From Dicaeum eximium (lineage: Eukaryota > Chordata > Aves > Passeriformes > Dicaeidae): a DNA stretch of 64,000 nucleotides. The notes beneath the pieces were generated by a model. That model was given only the letters and a program-made list of their open reading frames with translations. It was not told where the DNA came from and did not search any database. Location of the stretch: the NCBI GenBank assembly GCA_013396995.1, contig VWZP01009947.1, positions 1,875,437 through 1,939,436 on the forward strand, given 5' to 3'. Numbering within the stretch: the first letter of the stretch is position 1; each line of letters begins with the position of its first letter. The translations under genes and the position numbers were made by a program. This document shows, one piece after another, positions 22,821-36,681 of this stretch.

Positions 22821-24353
22821 GTCACAACATGGCCTAATGATGCTTTCTCACATCATCATTTGCTTGTTTTCCACTTATCAAACCCACTGTGCCTTTATCT
22901 CAGTTTGTAATTGCAAATATTCCTGGGGAACGGCCCCTGCAGGTTCTCTATGGAGAGAATAGTATTGTTAATAAATCATATTCTCAGCAGGGGTAATACT
23001 GAAAACAAACCTTGAAAGGACAGCTGCTGAACTCTTTCTGTATCTTAATTTTCAGTCAGAAATTCAAATTACGTGCTTAGAAAGCAATTGTTTTTAGGCA
23101 GCTTGAAAGCCAAACACATTAACCTGAAGGTTATAAAGCCATTGGCAATGTGACTTCACTTTCAGTACCCTTGTTGCTTTGACAGTACATCTGCAGTAGC
23201 TGTTTTTGACACAATCACTGGTTCTTTTTAGCTGATCATTTATGGGGTTGTATCTGGAGAACAACACCCACATAAAAAAAATCTAATGCTACCACTGCTT
23301 TCACACATGGGAACTGCTTTACAGCAAATAACAATTTGCATAATGATTAAATACATTGCTAGTTCTTGGTATATTTTACACATTTTCAGAAATTTGTTCT
23401 GAGTTGTGATTTTTTTTTTAAATTTACCATAATGGGAATAATCTCATTATGAAATAAAGTGATAATTCTGCTAATATCAAAGTTATAAAATAAAAGTTAT
23501 GCATAAAATACTGATGTTCCACTTAGATATACAAATCCCAGTGGTCAAAACACACAAGGCAACAAACAGCAGTCGAATAAAATCAACTTATCTAACTTTG
23601 ATATTTAGGGACACAATTTTCTGCAGAGACAATTAAATTAGTTACAATGTCCCAAGACTTTCAAATACTTATTTAAATGCCTAACTAACAACTGGAAAGA
23701 GACAGTATGAATTATACAGGATTATGAGCAATGCACTGTCCCTGGGAGCACACAGGCTTAGTACTCCATTCGTAGCTTCAAGGAAAATCTAGTTCCAAGT
23801 ATTGCTGAAGAAACCTTTGCAAAAGGTGAAATCAAACGTGCTGCTGTTGAAAAGGACAACTTTGCAGCCCTTCAGTCAGTTTTAGGCAATATTTGAAATT
23901 TCTTAGAACTGCATCAGGAAGAAGCAGTCACGGGCAACCAGTGCACGACATGAGCAGCTGCTGAGTGTGGGAGAGAGGTTTGTACACATTTTACATCAGA
24001 AACCCTGTGAGCCATTGCAAATGTGCAGTTTCCATTCCAGTTTATAACATCATTTTCTTAATTGTCTCTGACATTTTATCCATTCTAAGGAAAAGAAAAA
24101 ATAAAAAAGAACACGAAATCAAAAATCATTATGCAAAACTGAGGGCGGGTTAATGGGAGCAAACCAGTGAAAAACGTGCAGCAGCTGCTGCAAACAGAAA
24201 TGCTGCTCCCCTTCAGGTGAAGGCTCCTCACTCTGCTTCTCACCAACAACCTGAACACCCAGCAGGTTATTTGAAGTACCTTGCTCAGTTTATAAAAGCT
24301 ATCATGTGATGAAAGTGCACACAATAGTTGGGGCTGGTTGATTCAGTCATCAG

Positions 24354-24490
24354 AGTCACAGAATTATTTGGGTTGGAAGGGACCTTAAAGGTCATCCAGT
24401 TCCAACCCATTATGATACCCCTAGACCAGGTTGCTCAGGGCTCCATCCAACCTGGTTTTAAACACTTCCAGGGATGGGGCACCCACAAGT
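24354..24490 (-). mobile_element. CR1 LINE 3' end fragment
   Basis: The plus strand shows GTCACAGAATTATTTGGGTT, GGAAGGGACCTTAAAGGTCA, CTAGACCAGGTTGCTCAGGG, CCATCCAACCTGG and CTTCCAGGGATGGGGCACCC. That is the reverse complement of the standard avian CR1 3' end in order, so the element is on the minus strand, 5'-truncated, and the youngest-looking of the minus-strand CR1 pieces here. A weak continuation may run to about 24540. Confidence 0.9.
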
Positions 24491-26391
24491 GAAGTCCCTC
24501 CATTCAGGAAAGTGCTTCATGATGCTCTTTTGTTACTGAGAGACTTGTGTTATCTCTACTCATTTCCTGAAAAATCATTGGAGATGTACAAATGTAACAT
24601 TTTTAAGTGACAGTTACTCATTAATTTATTACTCTGATTAAATATTATTTTTATGAATATTAAGAAATTAAATTTCTGTGTCAGTTGTAAAGTAACAATG
24701 ACAAGTTACCTTTCCTCAGTGACTGCTGCTTGCCATCTGGCTGAAGCAATAGTATTTTGTAGAGAAACAGGCTTTTTTGGAATGATATTTCAAAGGATAG
24801 AGCTCAAGTAATCAATAATTTTAAAAAGTAAGCTAAAAAGGCCAAAAAACCAAAATATTGTGATTCAGCCATCAGATAGCTGAACTGCAGTAATGGTTCC
24901 AGTGGGATTCAAATGTCAAGGCTGTTGGTGTCCACAGCACAGATTTCCACTACCTTTGAGCCTACTTTATTTTAGCAGAAGAGAGCACCTGACTGCTCCA
25001 TTTGTATATAATTTGTTTTTAAGAAGTCCACAGAACACTGTCCAAAGGCAACTTCAGATCCATGCTGAGCATTTTAAGCCACAGAAGTCTTGCATTTGCA
25101 AGGAAGAAGGTGCCCTAATTTACACACCTCCCGTGGTAGCAAAGGAACTCCAGCATTACTGGATACAGATTTTACTCCACCTCAGTATCCTCCCCTCGAG
25201 GAGGGAGGGACAGGGTGGCCCCTCATGCCCCAAGCACTAATTCTAGAACTACTCATCCCAAAAGCACTGCTGCAAATCCATCATCATAATGGCCAGCTGG
25301 AAGTCAGTAACAAACCCCATTATGTTGCCATTCTTGGATTTTTTGTTTCAGAATCATGTCAAAGAAGGGAGCAGAAAGGTTCAAAGATAGTTCACTGTTG
25401 TTACGTGTTTTCAGAAACTTTGATCATTTTATTTATGCTTGCACTGGTACTTGGCTCATCATCTAAGATTTGTAATTGTGTTCATAGGGAATTTCACCCA
25501 GTAAGCACTCCAGAAACAACACTCAGTATCAATTACTGACACACATTCAGAGCTGCTTAGAAAATGATAAATTATGAACAGGACATATATATTGTATTAG
25601 GCTTCTACAGCTGCCATCATGGTGATAAAGCAATATTCAAGCTAAGTTCAGATAAAACTGAGAAAACTAAGTGACCTTTCATTTCTTCCAGTAGCATGCC
25701 CTGGGATCAAGGACACATCTGAAGGAGTCTCCTGCAGGAAGGTACAATGCACTCCTGAGGCTGCCAGAACACGAGCCCTGCACCAGTGACAGAAGGTCAG
25801 CATGCAGTGTGCCATGGAGTGAACAATGCCACCAGAAACAAAAAATGCAGCAAAACTTTATCTTCCAATCTCCAGAACCTTCTAACCAAGTGCCTGTGGC
25901 TCAAGAGAATATACAGCTCCCAGATCTCAAGGTTTTTCAACTGTTCAGCTATAAATAGAAGTCTCCTCCTGATCTCTAGACATTATAGTTGCTCACTCTT
26001 GAAGGGATTAAATCATGAAATGGGTCTAAAGAAAATCAAAACAGCACTTCAGCAAAGAACAGAACCTGAAAAAAACAGCATTGATGGACATCTGAAGAGT
26101 ACAGAGGGTCATAGAGAATTCTTTAACAGAAAGAGAACATTTGCATTTTGATCAGCTGTAATTTTACACCTGAGGACTAGTACAACTAGCTATTTAATTC
26201 TAACAACTGAGAAAATAGTTCAAACTTGCAGTGCAACTAATCTCCAAACCTTAGAGATATAAAATCAAAGGAAATGTGTCCTTTAGAGAGCAGCTGCAAT
26301 TGCAGGATATGGAATTAAAGAAATGTGCTGAGGATCTCTGAAAACATTCACTACAAGACATAAAACACTAAATTACCTGGCAATTGAGAGA

Positions 26392-26546
26392 AACAGTGGC
26401 TGCCCCATCCCTAGAAGTGTCCAAGGCCAGGCTGGATGGGGCTTTGAAAAACCTGTTCTGGTGGAAGGTGTCCCTGCCCATTCCAGGGGTTGCAATGAGA
26501 TGATCTCTAAGGTCTCTTCCAACACAAACCATTCTGTGATTCTGGG
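26392..26546 (+). mobile_element. CR1 LINE 3' end fragment
   Basis: GCTGCCCCATCCCTAGAAGT, CCAAGGCCAGGCTGGATGGG, GGTGGAAGGTGTCCCTGCCC, GATGATCTCTAAGGTCTCTT and a terminal ACCATTCTGTGATTCTGGGA give the CR1 3' end in plus orientation, antisense to SPOCK1. The octamer-like tail (ATTCTGTG ATTCTGGG) marks the 3' terminus. The 61- and 62-codon minus-strand open stretches here are accidental. Confidence 0.92.
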
Positions 26547-27572
26547 ATAACACAGTGTCATTAAAATATTGATGGAATTAAGACATGTTTTAGTAAGGCA
26601 GAGAAGATAATTTTTACATTAAAGCTGTAATGTCTATTTGTAGCTCTCAGACAGCTCAAATTGGAAATTGCACTTCAAACCCACTAACATTCCATACTCC
26701 ACAAGATTAAATTCATCTCCACAAACACTATGAAACTTCCAATTCATGTATGTTTGGGATTTCTGAGAAATTAAATAATAGAAGCTCTTGCTCCAATGGA
26801 GTTTGAACAGATAAATAAAGCACCATTATTTAAGGAATAATTTGAAATATGTTAAATTTGCAGCAAGCTAACCATGAAATGTGAATTATAATCATGTGTT
26901 AATAGGGAAACACAACCCAAACTTTTCCAACTGCTACGAAACAAACATCTGGGGACTTGCCTTATTCTAACTGAATTATAGAGAGTCAGGAATGTAACTG
27001 CTCAGCTGCAGCAACATTCATTTAGATTATTACCTTGCATGGCATTGTCATTCCTGACACCGTATTTTGGCAGATTCCAAGAAGGCTGTCAAGCTATTTG
27101 TCAGCTCAGTCAAACATAATATGAGCTGGAGGAATATTTCAACAGAGGTGAACTCATTTTCACCCAAGGATTTTGAGAAATGTTTGTGAGGGAAACTGCA
27201 TAGAGAAAAAAATCCAGATGAATGAAAAATATCCTAGAGAATTTTAATATTAGCTGGAGGAAAAATCTGCCCTATATAAAACTCTTCTAGATCTCCCAGT
27301 TTGTCTAGTCCTGAGAAAATTATGGTTTAACCACACTGAGACACTGAGGCTGCCACAGTGTATGTTTAAAGGAAACAGCATGCACTTGTTTTCATGTTAG
27401 AATCCTGCAATCAGTTAATAAAATGCAAATTATGGTTTAGTGTATCACTTCTTAACAGAGGACTGAGGACATCTGATGTCTGAAAAGCACTTATGTGACA
27501 GAGGAAGGACCAGACCCTTCAGCAGTGGCAATCTGCATGAGCAGGGTGCAGCTGTATCCTGTGGAAGGAAAG

Positions 27573-27698
27573 CAGATACACAGAGAATGCTCCACAGTGC
27601 AGATAGATACACAGACAATGCTCCACAGTGCAGATACACAGACAATGCTCCACAGTGCAGATAGATACACAGACAATGCTCCACAGTGCAGATTCTGA
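27573..27698 (+). repeat. Minisatellite, 58-bp dimer (27 + 31 bp) x 2
   Basis: Four units share CAGATA..CACAGACAATGCTCCACAGTG, with boundaries at 27573, 27600, 27631, 27658 and 27689. Units 2 and 4 carry an extra GATA, so lengths alternate 27, 31, 27, 31; unit 1 has one G where the others have C. A partial fifth unit (CAGATTCTGA) follows. The overlapping open frames on both strands here (repeated HCGALSVYL and DNAPQCR words) are translations of the repeat, not proteins. Confidence 0.93.
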
Positions 27699-28953
27699 CA
27701 CCTACAGCAACAAGAGCAGCGCCCTGGGGACTGGATGTGCAGAATGGGACAATTCACACTGAGGATCCAACATCTGCTCTACTCATTAAGCTCACACTTT
27801 GCAGCAGACGAGCTCCAGCCTGATCCCCTGGCTCTTAGGTTCACATACCTCCAAACACATCTTGTTTTCTCCTTGCACCAATAAAGAACCCATTTGCTGT
27901 GCTCTGCAATGCAGGGAGAGCAGTGACTGGAAACAAATGGGAGGTTTGTTTCTGAGGTAGACTGGGGTGGACACTAAAATGCTAATGAAGAAATGCCCTG
28001 TGCCCACCGCACACTACTTCAAGGACTAAAATCGATCCTGATTAAATGGAGGATGGTTGAATCAAGATCATGTCAGCTGAACTGCTGTGGGATGAGCAAT
28101 AATCCTGACTGAAGAGAAAGTGAGGGGAAAGTCTGACCCAGTGTGAGATGAATCCAGAAGGTGAAGCACAACGCAGTAGCACAGGGGCAAGCAGGAACCA
28201 CAGGAGCCATCTGCCAGCAGACTGTATTCTGCACTTTTTAATCATTCTTTTCCTTATAGCAGACCCTCTTCTGAGATTACATCATAGCTCACCTCTGAGA
28301 CAGGCTGGTAGATCCTGAAATCTGCTGGAAGGCACCACTAACTTCTACTTATTTATCCACGTAACTTCCACATTACTACTTACTCTAACCAATAGTTTGC
28401 TACCACAAGTACTACAGAAAATGGAGCTGAAAAGGGACAAGAAGGAAGAAGGGGTAACACCCAAATTCCACCATCTTGTGTCCTATTCACTCTCATAATA
28501 AAATCCTAAAACCCAAATTCTACATTCTACGATACACTACTACTACCACCACACACCACCACCTGTGTGCTCTAACTCATCTTAAAGTTTTGGCTATTTT
28601 TTCCCAGGGACAAAGATTAAAAGCAGTGTTCTGCTGACGGTCAGAATTTCTTAAATCCCAACAGGCAACTATCCTTTCAAAAATCAAGTGTCATTAATCA
28701 TGACAAGAGCTATGAAGAGCTTGAAGACAATGGCCACAATGAATCTCACATCTGCTCAGAAGGATGAATAAACATACACCCCACACCAGTGTCCCTGCAG
28801 GAAACAGCACTGCTTTATTTGGCTGTGTTTTGGCTCAGTAGAATCCCCTCTTCTCCTTGTCTGTAACTGGGGTGAAAAAAAATCAACTGGAGCCTTGATT
28901 TTTGAAAAACCCACACTAAATTCATAAACTTAGAACTTAAAATAACCAATCAT

Positions 28954-29046
28954 TCAATAATAATAATAAAATAATTAATAAATTTGAAAATATTGAATAA
29001 TATTTGAAAATAATGAATGAAAATAATTCAGAATAATTCAATATTC
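28954..29046. repeat. AAT-rich low-complexity tract with about 20-bp partial period
   Basis: A run of AATAATAATAA followed by repeated TTTGAAAATA-TTGAATAA / TTTGAAAATA-ATGAATGA and AATAATTCAG / AATAATTCAA words. It is AT-rich and decayed, with no coding content. Confidence 0.7.
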
Positions 29047-30195
29047 TGTGTGACTCTGTCACTGTAAGGTGTGATCCTGTAGTGTGCTTTTCTGGCTACC
29101 ACATCTGTGCAATTACACTCTCAACTGCAGCCCTTTGCCTCCCTTCAAACTGCCTCCACTGACTGCTTTACAGCTTATTGTATCTAGTTCTGTATGCTTA
29201 AATTCACGTTCCTGCCTCAAAAAAATCATCAACATTTCAAAATAAGGTGGGGAAGCAAAATTTCACAAATAAAAAATTTTCATAATTCTGGATTTTAAGA
29301 CCTTCAGTATCTTCTGAGTGCCCCTTCAGTTGTACAGCTTTTCTCCTGAAGGTTTGCACTGACATTAGAGAACTGCACAATTACCTGGACATCTTTTATT
29401 TCTTTCTGCAAGGTTCAGTGGTTCTGTGGCTTACAAACACTGCAAAGATTTCTCTGTGACTGCTGACAACTCCAGCAACAAAAGGAGTGTTTACTGAAGA
29501 CTGTTAGCAGTGCCTTTTGTTCTGAGCTTATTGCTTCAATTTTAGTATGCAACTACCTAAAAGATTTCTTATTACTTGCATTTCTTTACCTTGGCTCAGA
29601 TTATTTTCTTAGTTTTGCATTCAGTCAGGCTAAACCTCCTTTGCTTTCACTGATCTGTTAAATTTCTCCCAACTTCATACTGGCTTTCAGCCACCCATGT
29701 CACATTTCTTTGTAAAAGACAGTTTACAGTTAACCCTGTTCTCTCTCTTTCCTTTTTCCACACAAGTATCTCTAACTTGTTCTTCAGAATACGCAGCCAA
29801 CTTCTTTATTTCCTCTTACTATGAGCTTAGCCTGGCTGTTTGGCTTTCTACAATCCACATCTCCAATATATTCTGGCTATCTTTCACTCTGGCAATTCTT
29901 TATGTCAGAAAAACAACTCCTATTCTGCCTTCTATTTCACTTCTGGCTGTCATGGAGATACCATGATTTTTCACCGTCTGTCCCAATGCATTTGATGGAT
30001 TGTCACTAGAGTTTCTCTCTCCTAAATGTCCTTGATATCTTTAATTACCTATTTCTCTCTGTTTACTTTGCACTCACTGGGACAGATTATATAAATCAGG
30101 AGTACGTGAACTGAAATTAACAGAATTGTACAGATGTAAAAGTGACAGAAATGAGAGCAGAATATAGGCTAAAGAAATAACACCTAATTTCTTTC

Positions 30196-30210
30196 TATAT
30201 ATATATATAA
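30196..30210. repeat. (TA)n microsatellite
   Basis: About seven TA units after TTTC and before ATGG. Confidence 0.8.
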
Positions 30211-30934
30211 TGGAAAATCATGGCTGAGAATTTACAACACTTCTTCTTATGCTTAAGCATAACAAATTCCTTTCTGTCATCTGCAGCAACAGCACTGGCA
30301 AAACCAGCAATTCATGACTTGCTTGTGCTGTAGAGTGAAACAAAGTTACATATTTATTTCTTATCTGTCTTTATGATAAAAGAAAATTTGAAGGAATTTC
30401 CTATTATTTAGGGAGTGCTCACACAAACTTGCCTTTCTTCACCATCCTGCCACTTCCAGATTCTGATGGTATTCTGATGAACACTGCTTATTTGTACCCA
30501 GAGTACTCATCAACGAGACAATGGATTGCTTCCTCCTTTATATTTCAAACCCAGACAAAATCAGTTTCTAGAGAAAGCTGAACTAGATTGCAGTTTATTT
30601 GTTTGAAGTTTTAATCATCCAGTGGTTCTGTGACAACTGAGCCAAACAATTTATCCCCAGAAATCTGGACATTTGCTACAATACATCCCCTGGACCTACC
30701 TCAACAAGTTACTGTCAGTAAGCTCAAAACATCATAACCTTCTCAATTTATTACAATTCCAGCATTTCCACACTGATTATATCTAAATCTACTCTCAGTC
30801 CATTCTAGCCAGGCAACAACACTCTATATTTTTCATTTAATGGATTAAAATTCCACTTCACTAAGAAGAAACCCTCCAAGTGCTTCTAATCCACCATCAC
30901 TTCCCATGTGTGATTTAAGCACTCAGGTTCCTCT

Positions 30935-31115
30935 TCTTTGCAGGGGAAGGTTGCTAAGGTGCTTTGCAGAGAGCAGTTCAGGTGTGGATACACACCCCCA
31001 GCCCTGCCCTAGGGCAGCCTCCAGCCCTCCTGGGCAGCTTGGGCTGGGCTCTGCTGGCCCCAAGGGCAAGGGAAGTGGGAGCCCTGCGGAATGCAATGAG
31101 GGAGAAAGGTCTCTG
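30935..31115. other. GC-rich patch in unique intron
   Basis: GC-rich sequence with runs such as CCCCCAGCCCTGCCC and GGGCAGCTTGGGCTGGGC, and a 12-bp perfect palindrome TGCCCTAGGGCA. Open frames on both strands show no recognisable protein. It could be a regulatory element, an unrecognised repeat, or just local composition. Confidence 0.35.
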
Positions 31116-33489
31116 AGCACCTGTCCAAGTGTTTTGGCTACAAGGTTTTACAGGCTGCTCACACAACTCTGATCTCGAGACTTATTTTTCCACAGACAGC
31201 ATGGTGAGATTCAAAGGTGGCTTGGCCACAGTTAAAACTGATCCTTTTCCTGGGAAAGCAGCTGGCCTTTGTTCATTCCCTAACTCATCTCCATGGCCTG
31301 TGCTCTGTCTGCTCCTCCTCTGCCTGATTTGCTTGACTGTTCTCCACACGTGGCTGACCAGAGCATTCTCCTTCCCACACCAACATTTTCCTTGCTCCTG
31401 ACAGTCACTTTCCCAGCTCTCTCCACAATCAGTTAAAAATACCTCCTCCTTTCCCAGGCTTGCACTTGGGAAACTCCTTCAGGAGCAGCTAATCCCCTCC
31501 AAAAGTGACCTAGTCAAGTTTTAGCAGTTAAGATTATTAAATCCAAATGCTGATAAATCATAACACCCCAAAATACCCTTCAAATCCCAGAGATGAGCCT
31601 TGTTTTTTTTCCTCAATATATCTTTTAAAATGTCAAAACTTGCTTGGCTCTTTGGAGTGCAGTGCTCTGAGCCACCTCTGAGCACTGAGCTACCCCAGGT
31701 ATCTCTGCAGCTCAGCAGATTGATAGCTAAAATATTTGCTTTATTTATATACATCATATATATTCTCCTGGCTGTCATAGCATATGCTTAGCTTTTCTGG
31801 AATTCATAGCAAAATAAAAAATCCTGAGATGGAAGATGGATAGAGCAGGGCTGGATGTGCAACCAACAGAAAAATCCTTCCAAAGCAAGAATCATGTTAT
31901 ACTTGCTGCCTTATATATCAGTGTTATTTATTTTAACTCATCACTCAAATTAAAGTAATTTCAGAGGGAATCTGGGGGTAGTTCTGAGGACCTCTTACGC
32001 CCTGTGTCAAATTCATATAAACACAAAACACCCAATCCTACTTAAACCATTTTGTTCCATTTGAAGTGTGATGACCTACACTTCTGTATGCTAAACGAGT
32101 TCTTAATATTGGTTGTTTACTGCAATATTCCCTTTAGCAACTGGAGCTGTGGAGTGGCATGATGATTGATTCTGCTCTTGAAAGTGATTTACAGATGAAA
32201 AAAATGTATTTTTTTATGTTCAACTGTATTCTAAATTGTAATTCTACCTTCTAAGGTAAGGTAGAGTCTGCAAATTTTTTAATGGCTACTTAATTTTTTG
32301 CAAGAAGCCATTTTTTCCTTAAAGAACAACTAAAAATTAGACAGTACATTTCCTTTCACTCTAAAACTTCCAGGGGTTTTCAGATGTGTGTTTGCTGGCA
32401 GTGGTTACTCCCATAAAATGCCTCTGACTGCTCAAGTTCCAAAAAGACTTCTCATTCCAGTGCATTTCCAAGCCTGCACAAAGCCATGGCTCAGCCTCTC
32501 CATCCCATCAGACACTCCACTGGGATGGGGCTGATTGTCTGTTCCCCTGCTGCTGCAGGAAAATGCTGCAGAGTGCTGATGGATATGTGCAGGGTGGGAA
32601 TGGAGACAGCCTCTGCAGCCATCCATAAACTCCACTCATTCCAGTCGCTTGCTGTCTGCTACTGAGAGCAACACAGGAAAAAAAGGAAAGAGAAAAAGCT
32701 ACTTATTTTTAGTTTTTAAAGTTATTAATTTGCCTTTATCATCTGGTATGGCAATGTGAATGACTGGATCCCAACACAACCCAGACTATCACATCTGATA
32801 ACAACTAAAACATTATTTCCCAACACAAATAATGTGACAGCATCATGTTCCCTCTCCTCTGGAGCATCCACTCTTGATCACCAAACATCAGAGATAATTT
32901 CTGATGGTGACTAGCCTATCATAAGCAAGAAAAGGAATTTGTTTTAAAATAAATAAACCAGGGCAGAACAGTGAATATATTGCACTGCAGTGCTCAAGAA
33001 GCAGCGAAATATTCCCACAGAACAGATTTCCTGACATTCTGACACCCAGATGAGGAGAGTTGACTAAACCTTGAAAGCAAGTGAATCAAGGCTGTTTTTA
33101 TGTACTGGCTCTGAGGTGTCTGAGCTCACCCTGAAGCGCTGCAAAAGTATTTTTCAGGAACAATTTTTTTCCTTTAGAAAAAGCAAAAAAGAAAAAAGAA
33201 AATAGGCTAGCAGATTATATTTCCCAGGTATGTCCCTTTGATATACTCCGCATTTGTCCTAGCTTTGTTGTTTGAAACATTATATTTATTGTTTGAGTAA
33301 AACTACACATGTAAAATGGAGCAGATAAAAATCTGGGTCTGTAGGGGTGGGGTTTTTTTGGAAGAAAAAAAGATAACAAAAGAGCATCCTTTGATAAAAT
33401 GAAAACGTACCTATAACATGTATTGGTCAAGGAAAATGTCTTTTTTTTATGGAAAAGATTTGAGAGAAACTAACAGTTCTCTGGCATAG

Positions 33490-33625
33490 TGTGGCCCCTG
33501 AGCCGTGGGCAGTGGTGGCAGCGTGGGCTGGCACGGGCTGTGACACAGGCAGGGTGCTCTGGAGCCGGCAGCACAGCCAGGACGGATGTGGGAGCTCTCT
33601 GGAGCATGGACAGGAGCACAGCTCA
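33490..33625. other. GC- and CpG-enriched patch
   Basis: About 135 bp containing several CpGs (GCCGTG, AGCGTG, CACGGG, GCCGGC, GACGGA) inside AT-rich intron. No ORF, tRNA or known repeat is recognised. The size is too small for a classical CpG-island promoter. Confidence 0.35.
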
Positions 33626-35467
33626 CAGGCTCTGGGCATTCCCTGCTCTGCTGCAGCCCAGCCCTGACTGCATCTCAATGTCTGAGCAAGGGAGCTGATT
33701 GCAGAAAGCTTTTCCAAATGTCTCCTCCATTCTCTTTCAAATGGTTTTCAAGCTGAGTCCACTTCAGTTTTCCTTGTAATTTGAGTTCTGTTATGCTTCA
33801 CACACAGCTTTATTTTGCTTTCAGACTTTTGCCCATGCCTGATTCAAGTTGGGCATGGGGAGTGGGATCTTTGCTAATAGAGGGAAGATCATGTTCCAGG
33901 GGCAGTGACTGACAATTGAAACCATTCCAACAAAACTGCACACATAACTACCTGGATAACCTATCTTGGCTTGAGACACAAAACTTAGGTATTTTGAGAA
34001 AAGAGCAGTTATTGTTTCCTCTAGTATTTACAAAAGCACCTTTGCAGCTGCCTGTTAATTGAGTTGAAGTCCTGCCTGCAAACAACCCAACTAATTGTTG
34101 AGGAAAACCCACCCAGCTGTCCTTACTAGAATAACCTACCTCAGAGGTTTTGTGATGTTCTTACAGAGCATCAACTTCCCCTACAGACCATCACTTTGTA
34201 GAAGAAAGAAAAGCCCCAACAGGAACAGAAGTCTCAGTTTGGAGTAGAAGCACTGCCACCCCAAGAGAACACTTCCAGTTCTCCCAGGGCATCCCAGGTA
34301 TGTCCTGAAGTGAAGCACCTTAATCTAGAAGTGAAAAGTTAGTTCTGCTTCAAAATCTAGGTATCTAAGCAAATTCTTATGTAAACTGTTGACACAACAC
34401 AGCAGGAGAGAGACCCCATGAATTAAAGTATGGAGAAAAGTGTCTCCTCATCCCAATAACCACCCACTTAATTCTCAGGATTTACTCTTAATCAGTAGCA
34501 CTAAGTTGTAGACACCCAATGAAACAAGCCCAGGAAAAGGTTCTCCAGTCACACTTGAGCTGCCTCGTTAGCACTGCAGGGTAGTAACGACATCACCAAA
34601 AGTAGAGTTTGATCCATTTTTCTTAGATAATGGTTGTTTTTAGATCAAATACAAATTGCAGAGGCTTAGCCTTTCCATTATGTAATTTAATTGTCATTCT
34701 CTCCCTTCTCTACACAGAAAAAAGATAAATGCCTTTTTGGTTTCCAAATTCATACCCTTGAGACAGACAAAGCGTGGATGAACATATTAAACACTAGAGC
34801 TGTTGTGTCCTGGTGAGAATGAGGGGATAATTTTCTTTGCATCTTCTGACCTGCTATAGAAATCTATAGCACATTAATCATTCCTAAACTCAATCTCAGT
34901 GTGAGGTGGAAGCAGGGTAATTTACTGTGTCTGCACCAGATTTTTCTTTCATCAGACTTTTATACAGATCAGTGGAAGAAACTAATACTTATAAGCTTAA
35001 CAGGAATGTATTTCTGGTGAGGCAATGTTACTGTTACCCAAATGTAGAAATGAATAATTAAGTCTCTCTTAAGTAAGCATCCACTGTATAATAATTCCTA
35101 AACTCATTCATGCCATAAATTGAACTAATTAAATTAGAGCTGTTTCTTCCCCAATATACAACAGATATGTAAGCACTGAGACAGCAGAATGATGCTCATA
35201 ATATCAATACCTCCATAGATTAGCCAAAACTGACAGCCTAATTCCTGGATAACATCAGAGGTGAAATGGATCAACCATATGCTGTAACTTTTGGAATAAA
35301 TCCTCCATCTTCTTTATTCATGAGGCTTTGTGCTTCTAGAAGCTGTATGCTAGAACCCTGCTGATGTATTTTGTTTATCTCCTTCAGACCTGGGGGTCCT
35401 GTCTAACATACAAGGAATGGGGCTAAAGACACTGCAAGACAACATTGCTTTGGGAGGGATGGCAATA

Positions 35468-35518
35468 CTTACTGGCAGGAACACATTTCATTGCTTCCTT
35501 ACTGGCAGGAACACATTT
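35468..35518 (+). repeat. Tandem duplication, 30-bp period
   Basis: CTTACTGGCAGGAACACATT occurs at 35468 and again at 35498, with the spacer TCATTGCTTC between. The copies are identical over 21 bp, consistent with a recent slippage duplication. Confidence 0.88.
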
Positions 35519-36681
35519 TCACAGCTGCCTGAATCTGACATAGGCTGGGAAAGACCAGCCCCACCCTCTTTATCATTATTTTTCCCTGTACCAGTTCTCC
35601 ACTGTCTCAGCACAAGCACTCGCACAACTCGAGTACTCCTGGATAAGGAACTGCACTGATTAAAATTTGGCTGGGATAACTCTGCTCCCTGCCTCCTGTT
35701 CCTATCCATCAACTGGGTCTCCTCTGAGGATGCTGAGATTTGCTCAAGCCCAGGTGGCACTGAGCAGGACTGAGCCACTCTTGGTACTTTCCAAGGCACA
35801 GAGGCACTTCTATAATTTGCTACAAGGATCACCCAAGGAGTGATCTCAGAGCCCTCTGCAAAACCTCTGAGCAAGAAGGATAAAGAACCCAGCTCCCTCT
35901 CCATCTAAGAGGACTGAAAGCACAACAGTGTTTTCTTGGTTTGAAACTATGTTTTGGCTTACAATGAGTAAGAATTCACTATTGCATAGAAAATAGCACC
36001 CAGCACAATACTCCTATATCCTTAACAGACCAAACTCATCAGAACAGTCTGGCTGTTTAAATTGTACAAAGCATCTGTAAAGAATAGTCCCTGGCCAGAA
36101 GACAGTGAGGGAAGTGATCCTCTGCATTTCTCTCTAATTCTCCTTAACACATCATGAATTCACACATGTATTATTACTCTTCTCTGCACACTGGATTCTA
36201 CTCATGCCTCAGTGCTGCAGGGAACATACTGGAGTGACCATGCAGGCTCTGGAAAGTGTTCCTGAACAGGGACCTTTGATCCTCATGTTCTCTGTTTGGC
36301 TATTGAGCAGTAGCTATCAGCATCTACTGGAATATCCTTATATTCATGGCAGAAAGGGACACAGTGTCACTGTTCTACCTTTAAAGCTACATCGTACAGA
36401 AAATTAACAGAGACGTGGCATTCCTTAAATCTTTGCCACTTTTCATATTCACAACTTTTTATTTTGCTTAGTGTTTATAAAGGTTTGTTTCAGTGCTTGC
36501 TGAGAGAGATCATGTAATGATGGTGTAAAGGGCCAAGTCCTCATTAGACTCCTAAAATTATTGAAGATTCCAACCAGGAACACTGGAAAGGGATATCACG
36601 AGTGCCTATTCTTACCTTCTCTTCCCTGAAACCATAAGGACAATCTTTATGCCAAGATTCAAAGTTACTAATGTTCCTGTT

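Noticed and set aside
27445..27757. Cysteine-rich repeat proteins on both strands
   Set aside because: They are translations of the 58-bp minisatellite in several frames.
35488..35904. 138-codon minus-strand frame
   Set aside because: No recognised domain, and it spans the 30-bp duplication. No second line of evidence.
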